Below, piece by piece: positions 17,627-26,894 of a stretch of 64,000 bases of DNA. Location: positions 62,001 to 126,000 of the forward strand of contig JADJRI010000001.1 of assembly GCA_016712275.1 (NCBI GenBank). The letters are read 5' to 3'. Source of the stretch: Planctomycetota bacterium (lineage in GTDB: Bacteria > Planctomycetota > Phycisphaerae > UBA1845 > UTPLA1). The notes under the pieces are model-generated. The model was given only the letters and a program-made list of their open reading frames with translations. It ran no database searches and was not told the origin of the DNA. The position numbers and the translations under genes are program-made. Each line of letters opens with the position of its first letter. The stretch's first letter is position 1.

Positions 17627-19876
17627 ATGTTAGCGACAGCCCCCGACAATGCCGTCCGCATGACTAAGAAACCGCCAGTCCGGCAGAACGCCGTCCTCGA
17701 CGTTCTCAAGCAATACTGGGGCTACGATTCGCTTCGCCCCCTGCAGGCCGAGGCCATCGCCGCCGGCATCGACCATCGCGATTCGCTCGTGGTCATGCCC
17801 ACCGGCGGCGGCAAATCCATTTGCTATCAGATTCCGCCGATGGTGGCGGACCGCACCGATGTTGTCGTTTCACCTCTGATTTCCTTGATGAAAGACCAAG
17901 TCGATGGCCTGCGCGAATGTGGCTACCCCGCCGCCTGTCTTCACAGCGGCATGACCGACCGCGACCGCCGCGAAGCCCTCGACGATGCCATGAACGGCCG
18001 AATCAGGCTGCTCTTCGTTGCACCAGAACGTTTGATGATCGACGGCTTCCTGCGCTCGCTCGAACAGATTCAGGTCCGCTCATTCGCCATTGACGAGGCC
18101 CATTGCATCAGCCATTGGGGCCACGACTTTCGGCCGGAGTATCGCAGGCTGGCCGAATTGAAACGCCGATTTCCCGTCGCCAGCTTCCATGCCTATACCG
18201 CGACGGCGACCGAGCGCGTCCGGGCGGACATCATCAAGCAGCTTGGCTTGCGCGATCCGGCCGTGCTGGTCGGCAACTTCGATCGGCCGAACCTGACCTA
18301 TCGCGTCATCCCGCGCGATGATGTGTATGGCCAGGCGGTCGAGGTGATTCAGCGGCACGCGGGCGAGGCCGTCATCATTTACTGCATTTCCCGCAAAGAC
18401 ACCGAGGAGATGTGCTCGCATTTGCGGGCGAAGAAGATCAAGGCCGTGTTTTATCATGCCGGCATGTCGCCGGACGCGCGGCGAAAGTCGCAGGAGGCCT
18501 TTGCGAATGAGGAGATCGATGTCGTCGTGGCGACGGTCGCCTTCGGCATGGGCATCGACCGCAGCAACGTCCGCTGCGTGATTCATGCGGCCATGCCCAA
18601 GTCGATCGAGCACTACCAGCAGGAGACCGGCCGCGCGGGGCGCGATGGGCTGGATGCGGAGTGCGTGCTGCTCTATTCTCCGAGCGATATCGCGAAGTGG
18701 AAGTACATCCTCACGAAAGGCGCGGAAGAAGGCGGCGAGGGCGGCATGGCCAATCTCCAGCCGCAGTTCGAGCTGCTCGGCCATCTACAGTCTTACTGCC
18801 AGCCATACGACTGTCGCCACAAGCGGCTGGTGGAGTATTTCGGACAGCGATTTGAGAAAACGAGTTGCGATGCCTGCGACGTGTGCCTGAATGAATCGGG
18901 CGACATGGTGGATGCCACAGTGTTGGCACAAAAGATACTCTCGTGCGTCGCGCGGACAAAGGAAAAATTCGGCGCGAAACACATTGCCGACGTTCTGCGC
19001 GGCGGCGACACCGAGATGATCCGAAAGTGGAATCATCAAACAGTGAGCACATACGGCATCATCAAAGACATGACGGTTCGGGATTTGACCATCGCGACGA
19101 ATCAACTGGCCGATCTGGGTTTGTTGGATCGCTCAAATGACGGCTACGCGACGTTGAAATTGAACGATGCTTCGTGGGCGGTCATGCGCGGCCGGCAAAA
19201 CGTGCGTCTGCCGAAGGCGCCGGTGGCGGTAACGACGGAGGATCGGTCGCGAGAAATTTCATGGGTCGGAGTGGATCGCGGTTTGTTCGAGGAATTGCGT
19301 CTGCTGCGCAAGGAATTTGCCGATGAACGCGGCATAGCACCGTTCATGGTGTTCGGCGATGCGAGCCTTCGTGATATGGCTCGACGCCGGCCACGAGGGG
19401 AGCGATCGTTCCGCTCGATGCAGGGCGTCGGCGAGGCAAAGATGCAGGAGTTCAGCGCCCGGTTCATCGCCTGCATCGACCAGTACTGCGCGAAACAGGG
19501 CTTGGCCGAAGACATGTCCGCGGGACCTCCGCAATCGGCCTCGGCACCCCGCCGCGAAGGGAAATCGCCCAGCGGCCCAGTGTTGCGAGCCTATGAATTG
19601 TTTGCGTCCGGGGCGTCCGTCGAGACTGTGGCTGAGGAATTGCACCGCGCTCCCGGCACAGTTGAGGGTTACCTCTCGGACTTCATTGAGCGGGAAAAGC
19701 CATCCACGATCGGCGCGTGGGTGAGCGACGCCGATTATTGCAAGATCAAGGCGATTTCCGCCGAACTTGGCACGGCGCGACTCAAGCCGATCTTTGAGGC
19801 ACTAAATGGCAGCGTGCCCTATCCCATTATTCGATTAACGACGGCCCACATGAACGCTGTATCAAACGGGCGATAA
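17627..19876 (+). CDS. recQ: ATP-dependent DNA helicase RecQ
   Basis: 3'-5' helicase of DNA repair and recombination, 749 aa and intact. The ATPase core has Walker A TGGGKS (59-64), the DEAH box IDEAHCISHWGHDFRPEY (DEAH 156-159) and arginine-finger motif QETGRAGRDG. A zinc-binding set (CQPYDC...CDACDVC) and an RQC winged helix follow. An HRDC domain begins near LFEELRLLRKEFADERG. A C-terminal HTH-like extension (VLRAYELFASGASVETVAEEL and beyond) is longer than E. coli RecQ but common in other phyla. The start may be ATG 17627 or the in-frame ATG 17660; neither has a strong ribosome-binding site. Confidence 0.94.
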   Translation: MLATAPDNAVRMTKKPPVRQNAVLDVLKQYWGYDSLRPLQAEAIAAGIDHRDSLVVMPTGGGKSICYQIPPMVADRTDVVVSPLISLMKDQVDGLRECGYPAACLHSGMTDRDRREALDDAMNGRIRLLFVAPERLMIDGFLRSLEQIQVRSFAIDEAHCISHWGHDFRPEYRRLAELKRRFPVASFHAYTATATERVRADIIKQLGLRDPAVLVGNFDRPNLTYRVIPRDDVYGQAVEVIQRHAGEAVIIYCISRKDTEEMCSHLRAKKIKAVFYHAGMSPDARRKSQEAFANEEIDVVVATVAFGMGIDRSNVRCVIHAAMPKSIEHYQQETGRAGRDGLDAECVLLYSPSDIAKWKYILTKGAEEGGEGGMANLQPQFELLGHLQSYCQPYDCRHKRLVEYFGQRFEKTSCDACDVCLNESGDMVDATVLAQKILSCVARTKEKFGAKHIADVLRGGDTEMIRKWNHQTVSTYGIIKDMTVRDLTIATNQLADLGLLDRSNDGYATLKLNDASWAVMRGRQNVRLPKAPVAVTTEDRSREISWVGVDRGLFEELRLLRKEFADERGIAPFMVFGDASLRDMARRRPRGERSFRSMQGVGEAKMQEFSARFIACIDQYCAKQGLAEDMSAGPPQSASAPRREGKSPSGPVLRAYELFASGASVETVAEELHRAPGTVEGYLSDFIEREKPSTIGAWVSDADYCKIKAISAELGTARLKPIFEALNGSVPYPIIRLTTAHMNAVSNGR

Positions 19877-19877
19877 G

Positions 19878-20180
19878 ATGCATTTTTTTGCCGTTATGCA
19901 TCCAATTGGAATTCGTGAAATTGACATCGCACGGTACCGACGGGTTGCATTGGTAGGCTTCGCAGTCAGTGTTTTTTCGGGCTGCGCGAACAGCGTCTCG
20001 AGCAGAGAAATCGTTCGCGAACAATATGTTCGTGAATACAAGCAGTATCAATCAGCAAGTTCCCTTGAGTGGCTTTCAAAGACCTTCCTGAAACACGGTC
20101 TTGAAAAGAACGAAATCATTGCGACGCTGGGAGAGATGGAAGAGTATAATTGGGGCAACGACGAAACTATTCCCGCCTAG
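19878..20180 (+). CDS. Small lipoprotein-like hypothetical protein, 100 aa
   Basis: The start lies one base after the recQ stop, suggesting translational coupling. A hydrophobic segment VALVGFAVSVFSGC ends in a lipobox-like Cys (about residue 36), so the product may be a lipoprotein. The signal is unusually far from the start, and an internal start cannot be excluded. The C-terminal part, GLEKNEIIATLGEMEEYNWG, resembles the G-x-T-x-x-E-V-x-x-x-L-G pattern of SmpA/OmlA-like lipoproteins, but the protein stops early. Base composition drops in this segment, which may be acquired DNA. Confidence 0.45.
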   Translation: MHFFAVMHPIGIREIDIARYRRVALVGFAVSVFSGCANSVSSREIVREQYVREYKQYQSASSLEWLSKTFLKHGLEKNEIIATLGEMEEYNWGNDETIPA

Positions 20181-20312
20181 AGGTGCAAGCGAGACGAGCC
20201 CGGTGGTACCTGGTTATTGTTAAGTTTCGACAAGCATGATCGACTGGAATCATGGGAATGGGCTTCTGAGTGATTGGAATACAGAGACGTCGAGAATTTC
20301 CAATATTTCTTT

Positions 20313-20564
20313 ATGTCGCGATTATCGAAGTACATCCCAAGCCCATCAACCGTAATGTCAAAAATAGCCGCCCCAATTGGGTTGCTTGGTATTGCCATCG
20401 TCGGGTATGGCCAAGCTAATAGCTCACAAGCCCACGTCGTTGCCGGAATGTACATCGCTGTCGCGGCGCTGGCGTTGATACCAATCTCGTTTCTAGTCGC
20501 CATCCTCGTTGCTGTCCTTGAGCCCGCTTCGAGACGCAAGGATGACTCGAATTATACGTCGTAG
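20313..20564 (+). CDS. Small membrane protein with two predicted helices, 83 aa
   Basis: From ATG 20313 (a TTG at 20274 is also in frame) the protein has two hydrophobic helices (IAAPIGLLGIAIVGYGQA and MYIAVAALALIPISFLVAIL) and a charged tail ending near a basic RRKDD. Family unknown. It lies in the lower-GC segment between recQ and the IS110 element, next to another small hypothetical gene, and could be accessory DNA. Confidence 0.45.
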   Translation: MSRLSKYIPSPSTVMSKIAAPIGLLGIAIVGYGQANSSQAHVVAGMYIAVAALALIPISFLVAILVAVLEPASRRKDDSNYTS

Positions 20565-20700
20565 ACTCGAAATCTATGTAATCGTAAAAATTCGCCAATC
20601 CAATTTTATCCACCAAGTTCGCAAACATATCCTGTGAGAGCAGTGTTTGGAGAGTACTTGATTCCACACTCTGCTTTCTCTCCGCCCTTTTCCGGCATTT

Positions 20701-20800
20701 TCATAATTCCTTACCGCTACCGAACTTAACTAAACCGTTACACACTTCAAATTTTCCTTGCGGAGCGCTGAGCAAGATGTCCATGTCAATCCCTCCATCG
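20701..20800 (-). pseudogene. Possible 3' remnant of a gene next to the IS110 element
   Basis: Reading leftward from the transposase 3' side, one frame gives FRFFDGGIDMDILLSAPQGK and then FEVCNGLVKFGSGKEL before a stop. This looks like the C-terminus of a real protein but has no start or upstream part on this side of the insertion sequence. The IS may have cut a gene here. The matching 5' part was not found by eye beyond 22270. Confidence 0.25.
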
Positions 20801-20812
20801 AAGAATCTGAAC

Positions 20813-22048
20813 TTACGCCATTTTCGTCTTCGTTCTTGTCTGTCCGTTCGCCAGATATCGCGTTCGGCTGTGAACATAAATCGATTCGTCATAGCGTTGC
20901 CCCGTGCGCTGCATCGCCAGGATGATCTTCAGCCATTTATTCGCCACGGCCCGCAGCGCCGCGTACTGGCCGGCCCCGCGGTCTTTCTGGCGCTGATACA
21001 GATTAGCGGCCCACTGGCACTTCCTTCGCGAGTGATATGCGAACCACAGCAGTGTCCGCCGCGCGAACTTCCAGCACGCCCGGCGCATATGCACCACGCG
21101 CGACTTGCCGCTCGCCCTCGTCACCGGCGCCGTGCCCATGAGAGCCTGCGCTTCGCCCGAGTGTGCAAAGCGCGTGGCATCGCGGCCGATGCACGCCAGC
21201 AGCGACGGACCCAGGGTCGGACCCGCGCCCGGCAGCGACGAGATCCAGTCCGACTCCGGCAGTGCCGCGAACTGGCCGCCGATCGTGTCGTCCAACTGCC
21301 CGATCTCATCGTTCAACTTCATCAGCGAAGAGGCCAGATAGGTCAGCCGCGGAACCTTGGCCGTCTGCAAATGATCGGCCACCCCCAGCACCGGCGACGA
21401 CAACTGTTCGGTCATCCCCTCGATCCGCTCGCGGCGTGGGTACTTATGCTGCTTGAGCCAGTTGCGCAGCCGCGCCGCCGACAGGCTTCGAAACTGCTTC
21501 TGCGTCGGAAAGGCGAGGATGAACTGGAGTGAGATTTGACTGTCCACGTCGCCGAACAGGCCCAATATCGCCGGATAATACGTCTTGAGCCCGGCGATCA
21601 GCTCGTTGAGCTTCGCCGTCTTTTCCTCCACCAGGCGAATCCGATCCTGACAGCCGATCCGAAGCGCCACCAGCGCCGGGTCATCCGGCTTCAGCCTGCG
21701 AAGCTTGGAATGGCAGCTCTTCAGGTGAAGCGCCAGAACATGACGGTCGATCGAGTCCGACTTGTCTCCAGCCGCCGACATCGCCTTGCGAAAGTGATCG
21801 GCCGACTTCGGATTGATCGGATAGACGCAATACCCGTGATCCAGAAGCGCCTGGACCCACGGACCGTGAACCGTCTCGATGGCGATGTGGATCTGATCCG
21901 CAGCGGCCTGCTGATCGAACCGGCTAAACAGATCGGCCACCCCGTTGACATCGGGCTTCACTTTTCCCTGCAAGAGAACACTGCCGTCCTCCGCCAGCAG
22001 TTCGTAGTCCAGAGCCTCGTCGCTCCAGTCGATCCCAGCCCACAACAT
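20813..22048 (-). mobile_element. IS110-family transposase gene
   Basis: DEDD-type transposase of the IS110 family, 411 aa from ATG 22048, which has AAGGAG seven bases upstream. The N-terminal RuvC-like domain has the acidic residues in WAGIDWSDEALDY, IAIETVHGPW and KSDSIDRHVLALHLK. The C-terminal Tnp20 domain has SLPGAGPTLGPSLLACIGRD and the serine-containing APVTRASGKSR. The frame is intact, so the element could be active. I see no terminal inverted repeats, as is usual in this family, and cannot fix the ends. The element probably spans about 20.8 to 22.27 kb including its leader. Confidence 0.92.
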
Positions 22049-22270
22049 AAGAGTCTCCTTCGCAATGTCGGGCGCCGTCACGACGACAAACGCCTTCGTC
22101 AAACAACTCCGGCCGCGACCTCACGGCCCACTCACTCGGATTCATCTCGCCGGCCGAGCGGCCGGATCGCCTCATAGAAGCCCTCGAAGGGCCGATGTCC
22201 ATTGTTCCTCACACCGCCGGAATTGGAGACGAGGCGGGCCATCTTGCTCAATTCCTCGAAGGAACAGACT
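22049..22270 (-). ncRNA. Candidate bridge-RNA leader of the IS110 element
   Basis: About 220 non-coding bases directly upstream of the transposase start. This is the position and length where IS110-group elements encode their bridge RNA. Hairpins are visible: ccggcc-gagc-ggccgg (22150-22165) and gccct-cga-agggc (22180-22192). GC content falls sharply after about 22270, suggesting the element end. Known of the family: the bridge RNA pairs with donor and target through two loops. The loops were not assigned here. Confidence 0.35.
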
Positions 22271-22984
22271 AAAAAGCCCTGCCACGCCTCCGGCGAGACG
22301 AATCACACCATTTCACACAAATCACAAAGAAAAAAGAACCAAAAAAGAAATTGACCGCCACAACGACTACGCTATAGCCCGCGTCATGAAAGGATAGGTC
22401 TATGAGACTTATGGGCGCAGGAATGTGCCTATGGTTGACAAAGACATGAACAATCAATCCACTGTTACCCGTTTCGACGTTCCCCGGCGTCTTCCTGCTT
22501 TCATGCTTTCCTTATGCGACCTCTGTCGCGTTGCGGCTTCGTGGTTTGTCTTCTTTCCGATTTCAATCGCCAAATCGCCAAAACCTGTCCGCCGGCGCTT
22601 TTTGGCGGATCGCCGGATCAGATTTCCAGCTTATTCCAGCTTTGCCATTTCTCTCACCTTCAACTGCTCACCCGTCGCCTGTTCTGTTCCGGCAGGTCCG
22701 ATACAACCTGACTGACCCCTCGTGGAGTTTCTCTAATGAAATCGCATGAACAAGAAAACCCCAAAAACCTAACTTATGACGAACAAACGGCTTGCAAAAA
22801 CTCACATGCTGACTGTCACCTGACTAGTCAGCCTGACTGCCAACCTGACTGCCCATCGGGTACTCACCCTAATACGACGACCCCAAACGCGCGCAAAATG
22901 CCCTGCCGCTTCACTTGCTGGCGCTGCCTGTTCCAAGAGGTCTCAAACTGGGAAGTAATGCTCTTGAACGGGAAAGTTCGCGCT
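22271..22984. other. Non-coding region with a short CTGACT repeat cluster
   Basis: About 700 bases between the IS110 leader and the rhomboid gene, AT-richer than the flanks. No gene is supported. It contains four TGACT units at 22810, 22821, 22834 and 22846 (spacing 11-13 bases), one inside a perfect 12-bp palindrome ctgactagtcag (22820-22831). Confidence 0.4.
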
Positions 22985-23818
22985 CTACAACACAAAATCC
23001 GCATCATCCGCCCGCGGATCATAGACCGGCGGTGGCGTGGTTTGTTTGCGCTTGGGAAGGACCAGAATCATGGCGACGCCGCTGATAAAGCCGCCGATGT
23101 GGGCCCAGTAGGCAACATGCGATCCGCTGCCGAACGAGGCCGGATAGAGGTTTTGCATCACAAAGTAGAACGCCAAATAGATCCATGCGGGCAAACTGAA
23201 AGTCGCCGGGTAATAACCGATGGGTACAACCGCCAAAATGCGTGCGCGCGGGAACAGCAAAAGGTATCCACCCATCACGCCGCTGATCGCCCCGCTCGCG
23301 CCGACAAGCGGCACGAAGCTCGGCTCGAAAAACGTGTGCATCAGATTGCCGCAGACGCCGGTCGCCAGATAGAAAATCAAAAACAGAACCGGCCCCAGCC
23401 GATCCTCCACGTTGTTGCCGAATATCCAGAGAAACAGCATGTTGCCGATCAGGTGCATCCACCCGCCATGAAGAAACATGCAGGTGAAAATATTGATCGT
23501 GGCGGGCACGGCCTCGGCGGCGCGCATGGCGGCGATGTCCGGTTCGAGGATAGGCTGACGCGTAAATGGATTGATGAGCGGCCGCCCCAATCGATCGGTC
23601 GCGACTTTGGGCGGCGGATTCCTCTCCAAGCCCGCGTTGAATTCCTTTTCGGAAGTGACGAATTCCGCGGGAACGAATCCATATTTCCATGTGATGCGGT
23701 TCGAGCCATCGCCGGGCTGGCTGAGTTGCAGGACAAAAATCGCGACATTCGCGATGATGAGCGCGATCGTCACATAAGCGGTCGAGTGGCTGGGGTTGTT
23801 GTCGCGAATGGGAAACAT
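22985..23818 (-). CDS. Rhomboid-family intramembrane serine protease
   Basis: Integral membrane protease with six or more helices, 277 aa. The catalytic Ser is in GASGAISG (S175) and the catalytic His in AYWAHIGGF (H240). The WMHLIGNMLFLWIFGNNVED segment matches the conserved helix 2 region (HLIGNM). An insertion of about 60 residues between helix 1 and helix 2 is typical of bacterial homologues of this type. ATG 23818 has a GAAGG-like ribosome-binding site. Its substrate is unknown. It follows mogA on the same strand. Confidence 0.93.
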   Translation of the reverse strand: MFPIRDNNPSHSTAYVTIALIIANVAIFVLQLSQPGDGSNRITWKYGFVPAEFVTSEKEFNAGLERNPPPKVATDRLGRPLINPFTRQPILEPDIAAMRAAEAVPATINIFTCMFLHGGWMHLIGNMLFLWIFGNNVEDRLGPVLFLIFYLATGVCGNLMHTFFEPSFVPLVGASGAISGVMGGYLLLFPRARILAVVPIGYYPATFSLPAWIYLAFYFVMQNLYPASFGSGSHVAYWAHIGGFISGVAMILVLPKRKQTTPPPVYDPRADDADFVL

Positions 23819-23928
23819 GTATGGCTATTGCCTTCTTGTGGGATTGTATTGCAATCTGTAGAAAACGGGCATGGAGAATTCGGACGAGAAACGGTCGTCC
23901 GGAGAATTCGCCCGCAATTGCATTCAGC

Positions 23929-24425
23929 TCAGCCGCCGGCCTCTGTACTCGACTGGCAATCCACTTTTGTTTTTCCAATACCTTTAGTACGTGCTTGATG
24001 GCCGGAGCCAGCAGCTCCAAGCAGTCGGTCACCCCACGCGGGCTGCCGGGCAGCATGATCACGAGCGTGCGGCCGACGATGCCCGCGCCGCGCGAAATGA
24101 TGGACAGCGGCGTCTCGGCGAAGCTGCCGGTCCGCATGATCTCTCCAAAACCGGGAAGCAATTTTTCCAGCAACGGCTCGATGGCGTCCGGCGTCACATC
24201 GCGATCGGCGATGCCGGTGCCGCCGGTGGTGACGATGAGTTGCACATCCTGAACGGCTGAACGCACAGCGGATTGTATTGCGGCGACTTCGTCGGGAATG
24301 ATCGCTCGATGAGCAATCCTGATTCCCATCGTGGCGAGCGCCGATTCCACGGCGGGACCTCCCTTGTCTTCGGCGAGGCCCTGCGAACGCGAATCGGAAA
24401 TGGTGAGAATGGCGGCATCTGGCAT
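23929..24425 (-). CDS. MogA/MoaB-type molybdopterin-binding protein (3' end disturbed)
   Basis: Molybdenum-cofactor synthesis protein that adenylylates molybdopterin (MogA/MoaB fold). Motifs: AILTISDSRS near the N-terminus, TTGGTGIADRDVTPDA, and LPGSPRGVTDCLELL. The frame has no stop where the family normally ends (about 165 aa). Uncorrected, it would run on through the whole rhomboid gene to 23019. A one-base change in the A-rich stretch near 23965-23975 brings a stop at 23929. I therefore end the gene there. No other Moco genes are adjacent. Confidence 0.8.
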
Positions 24426-24608
24426 GACGGCATCGTAGTCGCGCCATTCGCAGAAGTGAAATCAGGGCACCGGTCAAATGGGTGCGACATTGGAAATCGG
24501 CGCGATTCTCGGCCTGCTGCGAGAAATCTGGATCGCAGACTTGAGAATCTGCGTCAATCAATGGAATTCAAAAAGGGCAACGCGCGATCCCTGTCGTGCC
24601 GCCTTCAT

Positions 24609-25460
24609 TTACGCAAGATAGGTCGCAAACAGAAAACAGAGCACCAGATTGCCCGCCAGCAACAATGGCACGATGGCGGCAAGAACTGCGCGGCCGCGCG
24701 TGGTGCCATTGAAGTGCTCCACCCCGCTGGAGACCACATTGATATACCACGGCAGCCCAACCGGCGGCAGGAGAAACAATGCGGGGAGAACGGCGCTCCC
24801 ATACGCAACCGCATGAACCGAACGGTCATAGTCCCCGGAGGGCAGGCCAAGCAATTTCAACACCGCGAAGATGAAAAAGCCATACATGTAATTCCACGCG
24901 ATCTGCACTACAGGCACGCCGATGGCCAAGACGATCCAGAATCGCGGATCGGCCAGGAACGCCGCGCCGGATGCCGCGCCAATGACATGGCCCTTGATGA
25001 GAAACGCGAAAAGCGCGATGGACACGGCCGCGGAAAGATAGGCGCAAAGGATGCTGAACAACTGCGAACCGCGGGAGCGCGTCGCCCTTCGAAAATACTC
25101 GCCGGGCTGCGTCGCGAGCCTGGCAACGCCATCGAGCAACGCGGGTAGAAAGCCAACCCGATCGCGATAGTCCCACGGCGTGCCATGAATCTGCGGCTCG
25201 CCGAAAGCGTCATCGGTCAGCGGATGAACCGACATGGTGGAAACATCCACCGATTCGCGGCACCGAAGGCACTCAAAGCGGCGTGGCGCCGGCAATCCCA
25301 TTTCGTCCGTGCCGAGATAGTGTTGTTCGCAGTGCGGACATGCAAAGTGAACGCAGGCCGGTTGAAACGCGTAATGCGTGACATCAAACGGCTCGGCGCA
25401 TTCGGGACAACGGCACTCGCGCAAGTCCCAAAGCAAATAGCTACATTTCGTGCAGTTCAT
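24609..25460 (-). CDS. Zinc-ribbon membrane protein, Yip1-like
   Basis: The N-terminus carries paired zinc ribbons (CTKCSYLLWDLRECRCPEC, then CPHCEQHY and CLRCRESV). A C-terminal half follows with about five hydrophobic segments of the Yip1/DUF1282 kind (for example ILCAYLSAAVSIALFAFLI and VLAIGVPVVQIAWNYMYGF). The protein has 283 aa and its start overlaps the end of murA by four bases, suggesting co-expression. The function is not known. Similar ribbon-plus-membrane proteins occur at both other ribbon loci in this window. Confidence 0.75.
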   Translation of the reverse strand: MNCTKCSYLLWDLRECRCPECAEPFDVTHYAFQPACVHFACPHCEQHYLGTDEMGLPAPRRFECLRCRESVDVSTMSVHPLTDDAFGEPQIHGTPWDYRDRVGFLPALLDGVARLATQPGEYFRRATRSRGSQLFSILCAYLSAAVSIALFAFLIKGHVIGAASGAAFLADPRFWIVLAIGVPVVQIAWNYMYGFFIFAVLKLLGLPSGDYDRSVHAVAYGSAVLPALFLLPPVGLPWYINVVSSGVEHFNGTTRGRAVLAAIVPLLLAGNLVLCFLFATYLA

Positions 25461-26723
25461 TCCGGAACGCGCTTGATCTCCGCACCCAGTGCATTGAGCC
25501 GTTGCTCGATACGGTCATAACCGCGATCGATGTGATACACGCGGGAGACCGTCGTCTTGCCCTTCGCCACGAGGCCCGCCAGAACAAGGGCGGCCGATGC
25601 ACGAAGGTCGCTGGCCATGACCGGTGCACCGATCAGTTGTTTAACGCCCTCCACGATGACCGTTGGGCCTTCCTTACTCAGGATGGCGCCCATTCTGTTA
25701 AGTTCGGCAACATGGACGAAGCGATCCGGATAGATTTTTTCAGTAATAATACTATTTCCGTCGGCCAGGCATAAAAGTGCCATCATCTGGGCCTGCACGT
25801 CGGTGGGAAAACCCGGATACGGCTGTGTGGTAATCTGCACAGGGTTCAGCCGGCGTGCCGAGGAAACATGAACATACCCCTCGGGCGAACGCTCCACGTG
25901 AACGCCAATGGCCTTCAGCCGATCGACGACGGCCAGCAAATGATCGAGCCGGCAGTTTGTCAGGCGAACATCGCCATTGGTGATGGCTGCTGCGATCATA
26001 AACGTGCCGGCTTCGATGCGGTCGGGAATGACGTTGTGCTCGCAGCCCTTCAGTTCGTTCACACCTTCAATCGTGATCGCGGCGTGCCATGACCGGTAAT
26101 TCTCGCGCGCAGGCGTTGAGATAGTTGGCACAATCTACGACTTCGGGCTCGCAGGCGGCGCACTCGATGACGGTGGTGCCATCTGCAAGACACGCCGCCA
26201 TCATGACGTTGGCCGTGCCGAGAACAGTGGAGCCGAAGGGACCACCAAGGAAAATCTCGGCCCCCTTTAGCTTTTTCGCCTTCACATGAATATCGCCGCC
26301 GGTCATTTCAACCGTGGCGCCGAGAGCCTCGAAGCCCTGCAAATGCAAATTGATCGGGCGATAGCCGATGTTGCATCCGCCGGGAAGACTGACCTGTGCC
26401 CGGCCGCGCTTAGCGAGAAGCGGCCCCATGACACACACGCTGGCCCGCATCTGCCGGACGAGTTCATACTCCGCGTGGCAATTCATTTCATCTTCGACTT
26501 TGAGGCTGATGTTGCCGTTGTCGCCGTGAAAAACTTTGACGCCGAGCTTTTCGAGCAGATAGGAAAGCGAGCGAATATCCGTCAGGTCGGGCACGCCTTT
26601 CAGGACCGACTCCCCTTCGGTAAGGATGGAGGCCGCCATAATGGGCAGCGCCGCATTCTTCGAGCCGCTGATGGGAACGGTGCCTTTGAGTCTCTTGCCG
26701 CCATTGATAACAAAGCAATCCAC
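25457..26723 (-). CDS. murA: UDP-GlcNAc 1-carboxyvinyltransferase MurA (frameshifted)
   Basis: First committed step of peptidoglycan synthesis, transferring enolpyruvate from PEP to UDP-GlcNAc in the cytoplasm. With a GTG start at 26723 the catalytic K22 (SGSKNAALPIM) and the PEP-binding Cys C117 (SLPGGCNIGYRP) fall close to their E. coli positions. The gene is in three frame pieces. Restoring one G near 26103-26109 and one near 26078-26083 yields NACGARITGHGTP then AITIEGVNELKGCEH. The C-terminal domain is otherwise complete (VYHIDRGYDRIEQRL). MurA in this lineage supports a peptidoglycan wall. Confidence 0.92.
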
Positions 26724-26894
26724 GATCCATACCCCCGTGAGTTCGTAAGGGTGACTTCCATGTCCAATCCAGTCTATATCGGCTGGAATGGTGCGCAATT
26801 ATAAGACGTGCCGCGATTCCCCGAAAGACTGTTCGGGCGTCGGCATCGTCCGGCTGGAGCCTGTCTCCATTCGTGATTGACAACCCGGGATGGG

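Noticed and set aside
22810..22850. CRISPR array
   Set aside because: Units are five or six bases with 11-13 base spacing. No 20-40 base repeats or cas genes occur in the window.
22736..23998. 420-codon open frame antisense to rhomboid and mogA
   Set aside because: The opposite strand holds a clear rhomboid protease with catalytic Ser and His. This frame is compositionally odd.
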